From Melieria omissa (Eukaryota > Arthropoda > Insecta > Diptera > Ulidiidae), in contig OZ020270.1 of the NCBI GenBank assembly GCA_963971225.1, forward strand, positions 24,935,689-24,999,688: a stretch of 64,000 nt of DNA, given 5' to 3'. Every line of letters starts with the position of its first letter. The first letter of the stretch is position 1. Both the position numbers and the translations under genes were made by a program. This document shows positions 60,721 through 64,000 of this stretch, piece by piece. The notes beneath the pieces were generated by a model, which made no database searches, had not been told where the DNA came from, and saw only the letters and a list, made by a program, of their open reading frames with translations.

Positions 60721-63700
60721 GCCTTCAATGTCGGATCATAGAATAATACGATTTGACATTGAAGGTTCTGATTCGGTTAGGAAGATTCTCAGAAATCCCA
60801 GGAAAACAGACTGGGAAAAGTTCCAGGAGACACTGAGCTTAAACTCCGCCAACTCCGGGTTGGGGGACAATATCAGGAACTCCATGGAACTAGAAACTTA
60901 TGCGGATTGTCTCAATAAAACAATTATTGATGCGTATGAGGACAGCTGCCCAGTCAGCAAGATTGCTTCATCCAGGGATGTACCCTGGTGGAACAAGGAC
61001 AAGGGTGTACTGCGTAGCAAGGTTCGCAGGCTTTTCAACCAGGCTAAACGCACCGGGAATTGGCCCGAGTACAAGAGCACACTGACCCTCTATAACAAAG
61101 AGATCAGGGAAGCCAAGCGTAGAAATTTTAGGATCTTCTGCGAGAATATTGAGCAAACCTGCGAGGCATCTAGACTCTACAAGGTTATGGTAAAGGGGCA
61201 TAGCCTGTCCTCTACCAACCTCAGGAAAAGCAATGGGGAATATACCGAGGGTGAGGAAGAGAAGGTTCAACTACTTCTAGATACTCACTTCCCGGGCTCT
61301 ATTGCTCAAAGAGGGCCGGGGCAGGAAGTAGCACTACGCTGGATCTCTAAAAGAGATTGGATAGTAGCAAAGGAAATTTGCACGGAAGAAAGGGTGCAGT
61401 GGGCGGTGGACACCTTCAAACCACTGAAGTCACCTGGACCGTATGGCATCTTTCCGGCGCTTCTACAGAAAGGGATGAGGTTTGTCAAGCATCATCTCGT
61501 GAAGTTATCTAGAGCTAGTCTGGCACTGGGATATATACCGGAAGCCTGGAGAAAGGCAAAGGTGGTCTTTATACCGAAGGCCGGGAAGAAGGATCCGCTC
61601 CACCCGAAATCCTTCAGACCAATTTGCCTTACTTCATTTGTACTGAAAACTCTAGAGAAGGTGGTGGACAACTACGTAAGGACGACAGTCCTATTAGACA
61701 ATCCTCTTCACACCTGTCAGCATGCCTATCGGGCAGGACGCTCCACCGAAACTGCTCTATACCAGCTGACAAGTGAGTTACAGGAAAGTCTTGAAGTGAA
61801 GGAAATGGCCCTATGTGCCTTTCTGGACATACAGGGGGCTTTTGATAATACCTCTCATGAAGCTATAGACAATTCTCTAACCAGAAGGGGTCTGACAAAC
61901 CCTCTAGAACGTTGGATACATAGTATGCTCGCTACTAGGTTGGTGGAGATACAGACTAGTACGGGCGGCCTAGTAATAGCTAATACAACCAGGGGCTGTC
62001 CACAGGGAGGAGTACTATCTCCCCTTCTGTGGATCCTCGTGGTTGATGACCTATTGCAGGAGCTGACTAACGCTGGCCTAACGGTCCAGGGTTATGCAGA
62101 TGACATTGTTATCCTGTGCAAGGGGAAATTTGAAGATACCCTGCGGAATAGGATAACCTTAGGACTAAGGTTAACCAGAAATTGGTGCACAAAGGTGGGG
62201 CTGAAAATAAACCCGGCGAATACCACTATTGTACCATTTACTAGAAAATACAAACTTGACGCTCTTAGACCAATCCGTTTGGATGGGATAGAGCTTGAAT
62301 ACCAGAAGGAGGTGAAATATCTAGGAGTTATACTAGATCAGAAACTGCTCTGGAAAGGACATTTGGAGGAAACGATAAGGAAAGCCACCAGGGTCTTCAT
62401 GACCTGTAGGTCCATAGCAGGTAAGAGTTGGGGTTGCACTCCAACTATTCTGAGATGGATCTACACGGCGATCGTGAGGCCTATGATAACGTATGGTTCA
62501 GTTGTCTGGGTAAACAAGACCAGCCAACAAACCACCATCAGGGCGCTCAGTAAGCTACAAAGACTGGCATGCGTATGCATGGCAGGTGCTATGAGAACGT
62601 GTCCAGCAGCATCCTTAGAGGTTCTCCTTGAACTAACACCTCTTCACTTACACATACAGACCCAGGTGAAGAGGGCTCTTCTACGGATGACTGACGTAAA
62701 TATCGGGAATGAAGGCTTCCTGAGCCGTAAGAGGATTGATACTCTTACGAATCAGTATCCTGACATTGCAATACCGAGGGACACAATCTCATTAAAGTTC
62801 AGTTTTGCCAAAAATTTCAAAACTGAGCTTAGCAACAAAAGGAACTGGGTAGGTATATCGGAAACGTATCTGATAGACAAGCATATGATATACTGGTACA
62901 CAGATGGATCCTTAACGGAGGAGGGTACTGGGATAGGTGTATACGGGCCGAGGACAAGATACTCGGAACCTACGGGAAAACACACTACTATCTTCCAGGC
63001 GGAAATATACGCCATTGAAGGGTGTGCTCATTTCAATCTGGCTAGGGGATACCGGAACCGGAAGATTGCTATCCTCTCCGACAGCCAAGCGGCTATCAAG
63101 GCTCTTAGTTCCTACCAGGTGTCCTCGAAACTGGTCTTGGAGTGCCTTGAGAAGCTGAATGAACTTGGCCGTTATAACCAGGTCTGGGTACTCTGGGTTC
63201 CGGGCCACGCTGGCATTGAAGGAAACGAACGGGCCGACGAACTGGCTTTTGTCGGCCCTGAACCCTTTTGTGGTTTGGGAAAAGGAGCTTCTTACATCCT
63301 AACGAGAAAGGACGAAATAACCAGAAGGACTCAATACTGGGAAAATCTACCAGGTTTAGAACATTCCAAGATGGTTATCGGGTCCTACAATAAGAAAAGA
63401 TTCGAGGATTGCATGACCCTATCAAAGAATAATCTAAGGATTATTACGGGAATGCTAACAAGGCACTGCAGACTGAATTATCATCTGGCCAAACTAGGAA
63501 TCCGTAAAAACGGGTATTGCAGGTTCTGCTTGCAGGAAAATGCGACTACACTACATATACTAGGAGAGTGCCCTGTACTCATGCATAAGAGAAAGAAACA
63601 CCTGGGGGACCATCTTATACCAGGTACGGACTTGATATCCAGAGGTGTAGGAAGTATATTAAGATTTCTCCTGGATGCCGGACTTACTGACAGTCTGTGA
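60710..63700 (+). CDS. LINE ORF2, reverse transcriptase-RNase H
   Basis: A 996-residue open frame. The endonuclease end motif SDHRIIRFDI is at residue 8. RT: FIPKAGKKDPLHPKSFRPIC, CAFLDIQGAFDN, GCPQGGVLSPLLW and catalytic YADD (GYADDIVIL) at about 460. RNase H from about 725: YTDGSLTEEGTGIGVYG, IAILSDSQAAIKAL, LWVPGHAGIEGNERADELA. A CCHC-like end motif, CRFCLQENATTLHILGEC, lies near 940. The protein primes reverse transcription at the target and removes RNA. This part appears intact, but it lacks its own normal N terminus because of the shift at about 60715. Confidence 0.93.
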   Translation: MSGEPSMSDHRIIRFDIEGSDSVRKILRNPRKTDWEKFQETLSLNSANSGLGDNIRNSMELETYADCLNKTIIDAYEDSCPVSKIASSRDVPWWNKDKGVLRSKVRRLFNQAKRTGNWPEYKSTLTLYNKEIREAKRRNFRIFCENIEQTCEASRLYKVMVKGHSLSSTNLRKSNGEYTEGEEEKVQLLLDTHFPGSIAQRGPGQEVALRWISKRDWIVAKEICTEERVQWAVDTFKPLKSPGPYGIFPALLQKGMRFVKHHLVKLSRASLALGYIPEAWRKAKVVFIPKAGKKDPLHPKSFRPICLTSFVLKTLEKVVDNYVRTTVLLDNPLHTCQHAYRAGRSTETALYQLTSELQESLEVKEMALCAFLDIQGAFDNTSHEAIDNSLTRRGLTNPLERWIHSMLATRLVEIQTSTGGLVIANTTRGCPQGGVLSPLLWILVVDDLLQELTNAGLTVQGYADDIVILCKGKFEDTLRNRITLGLRLTRNWCTKVGLKINPANTTIVPFTRKYKLDALRPIRLDGIELEYQKEVKYLGVILDQKLLWKGHLEETIRKATRVFMTCRSIAGKSWGCTPTILRWIYTAIVRPMITYGSVVWVNKTSQQTTIRALSKLQRLACVCMAGAMRTCPAASLEVLLELTPLHLHIQTQVKRALLRMTDVNIGNEGFLSRKRIDTLTNQYPDIAIPRDTISLKFSFAKNFKTELSNKRNWVGISETYLIDKHMIYWYTDGSLTEEGTGIGVYGPRTRYSEPTGKHTTIFQAEIYAIEGCAHFNLARGYRNRKIAILSDSQAAIKALSSYQVSSKLVLECLEKLNELGRYNQVWVLWVPGHAGIEGNERADELAFVGPEPFCGLGKGASYILTRKDEITRRTQYWENLPGLEHSKMVIGSYNKKRFEDCMTLSKNNLRIITGMLTRHCRLNYHLAKLGIRKNGYCRFCLQENATTLHILGECPVLMHKRKKHLGDHLIPGTDLISRGVGSILRFLLDAGLTDSL

Positions 63701-63751
63701 AGTCCAAGAAGGGGGCACAATAGATCTACAGGTCGCGGTGCATCGTCCCCA

Positions 63752-63771
63752 TCAATAATAATAATAATAAT
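63752..63771 (+). repeat. AAT-repeat tail of the LINE
   Basis: Six to seven AAT units at the 3' end, directly followed by the target duplication AATGCCTG. Confidence 0.92.
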
Positions 63772-63779
63772 AATGCCTG

Positions 63780-64000
63780 TAATGGTAAACTTCGAAATTT
63801 AATTTTTTTGGAATAATGTAGTTTTGAGTTAGGACGTTCTTACAGCGAAGGAGCGAAATGAATTGCAAAAACAACACGAAATGTCACTTGAGAAAGAAAA
63901 ATTGGCGGTGTTCACACGTTGGTCTTTCTTTTCTTTTATTCTATATTTTGCAAATTTTTATTTACAGTTAGTTATTTGTTTTTGTATTAAATATGAAAAA
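63780..64000 (-). other. probable continuation of the hAT relic
   Basis: On the reverse strand, joining this flank to 58481 without the LINE gives a frame containing LQAFQGIKKCFMSSYEQSI, which could be an upstream hAT transposase region. The remainder is AT-rich with no certain features. Confidence 0.4.

Larger units (their letters stand above)
58490..63771 (+). mobile_element. Full-length non-LTR retrotransposon (LINE, LOA/I-like)
   Basis: 5,282 bp with 5' untranslated region, ORF1, ORF2 (endonuclease, RT, RNase H, terminal zinc motif) and a 3' tail of AAT repeats (63752-63771). The target duplication AATGCCTG is present at 58482-58489 and 63772-63779. The C-terminal RNase H and the AAT/TAA tail fit the I/LOA group; ORF1 with a DUF4780-like domain supports LOA. 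A few frameshifts only, so it is a recent but damaged copy. Confidence 0.94.

Overview
This window looks like intergenic DNA from a large, repeat-rich insect genome. A dipteran is most likely; a tephritid-type fruit fly would fit, but no host gene is present to prove it. I find no host protein-coding gene, rRNA, tRNA gene or CRISPR array. Almost every long reading frame belongs to a mobile element. The evidence is the mix of Ty3/Gypsy and BEL/Pao retrotransposons, a LOA/I-like LINE, Tc1, mariner and maT-like transposons, hAT and PIF-like MITEs, a tRNA-derived SINE and several minisatellites.

Layout, left to right. 1-3394: reverse-strand Gypsy copy (family Gy-A copy 1) cut by the window edge. 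3600-25265: one outer TIR element (Fam1, ends CCCTACAAGG, 2-bp AT duplication) packed with later insertions. These are a full-length BEL element (4073-12286, 5-bp TSD) carrying a Tc1-like element (10369-11832), a SINE (about 12481-12801), an inverted Fam1 copy, and an 11.7-kb block (13488-25166). That block holds a GCGCAGT-rich minisatellite broken by an unknown TIR element, two opposed Fam2 elements and a PIF-type MITE, then a pogo-like MITE with a maT-like mariner inside it, then a decayed Gypsy (Gy-B). 25353-30535: more Fam1 and Fam4 elements nested in each other with a hAT MITE, apparently rearranged by an inversion. 30774-33045: a Tc1-like relic split by another TIR element. 32244-39943: a tandem duplication of a 3,850-bp unit with almost no differences. 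38034-46348: a mariner relic holding a diverged inverted-repeat element and the best-preserved Gypsy (Gy-A copy 3, 38760-44532). 46590-50676: minisatellite, palindromic LTR pair and a decayed Gy-A copy 4. 51286-56343: reverse-strand Gypsy (Gy-C). 56929-57654: MITE. 57748 onward: hAT relic with C-terminal transposase, interrupted by a full-length LINE (58490-63771, TSD AATGCCTG).

The most unusual signal is a coherent group of non-autonomous elements (Fam1, Fam2, Fam4). They have short CCC...GGG terminal inverted repeats, duplicate only 2 bp of target (AA, GT or AT), and each carries a small ATG-led coding segment, with splice-like sites in Fam4. Several insertions can be dated relative to each other, and three are confirmed by matching empty sites elsewhere in this same window. 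Pathway-style cooperation between genes is not expected here; the parts relate to each other by nesting and by non-autonomous copies sharing ends with (mostly absent) autonomous relatives.
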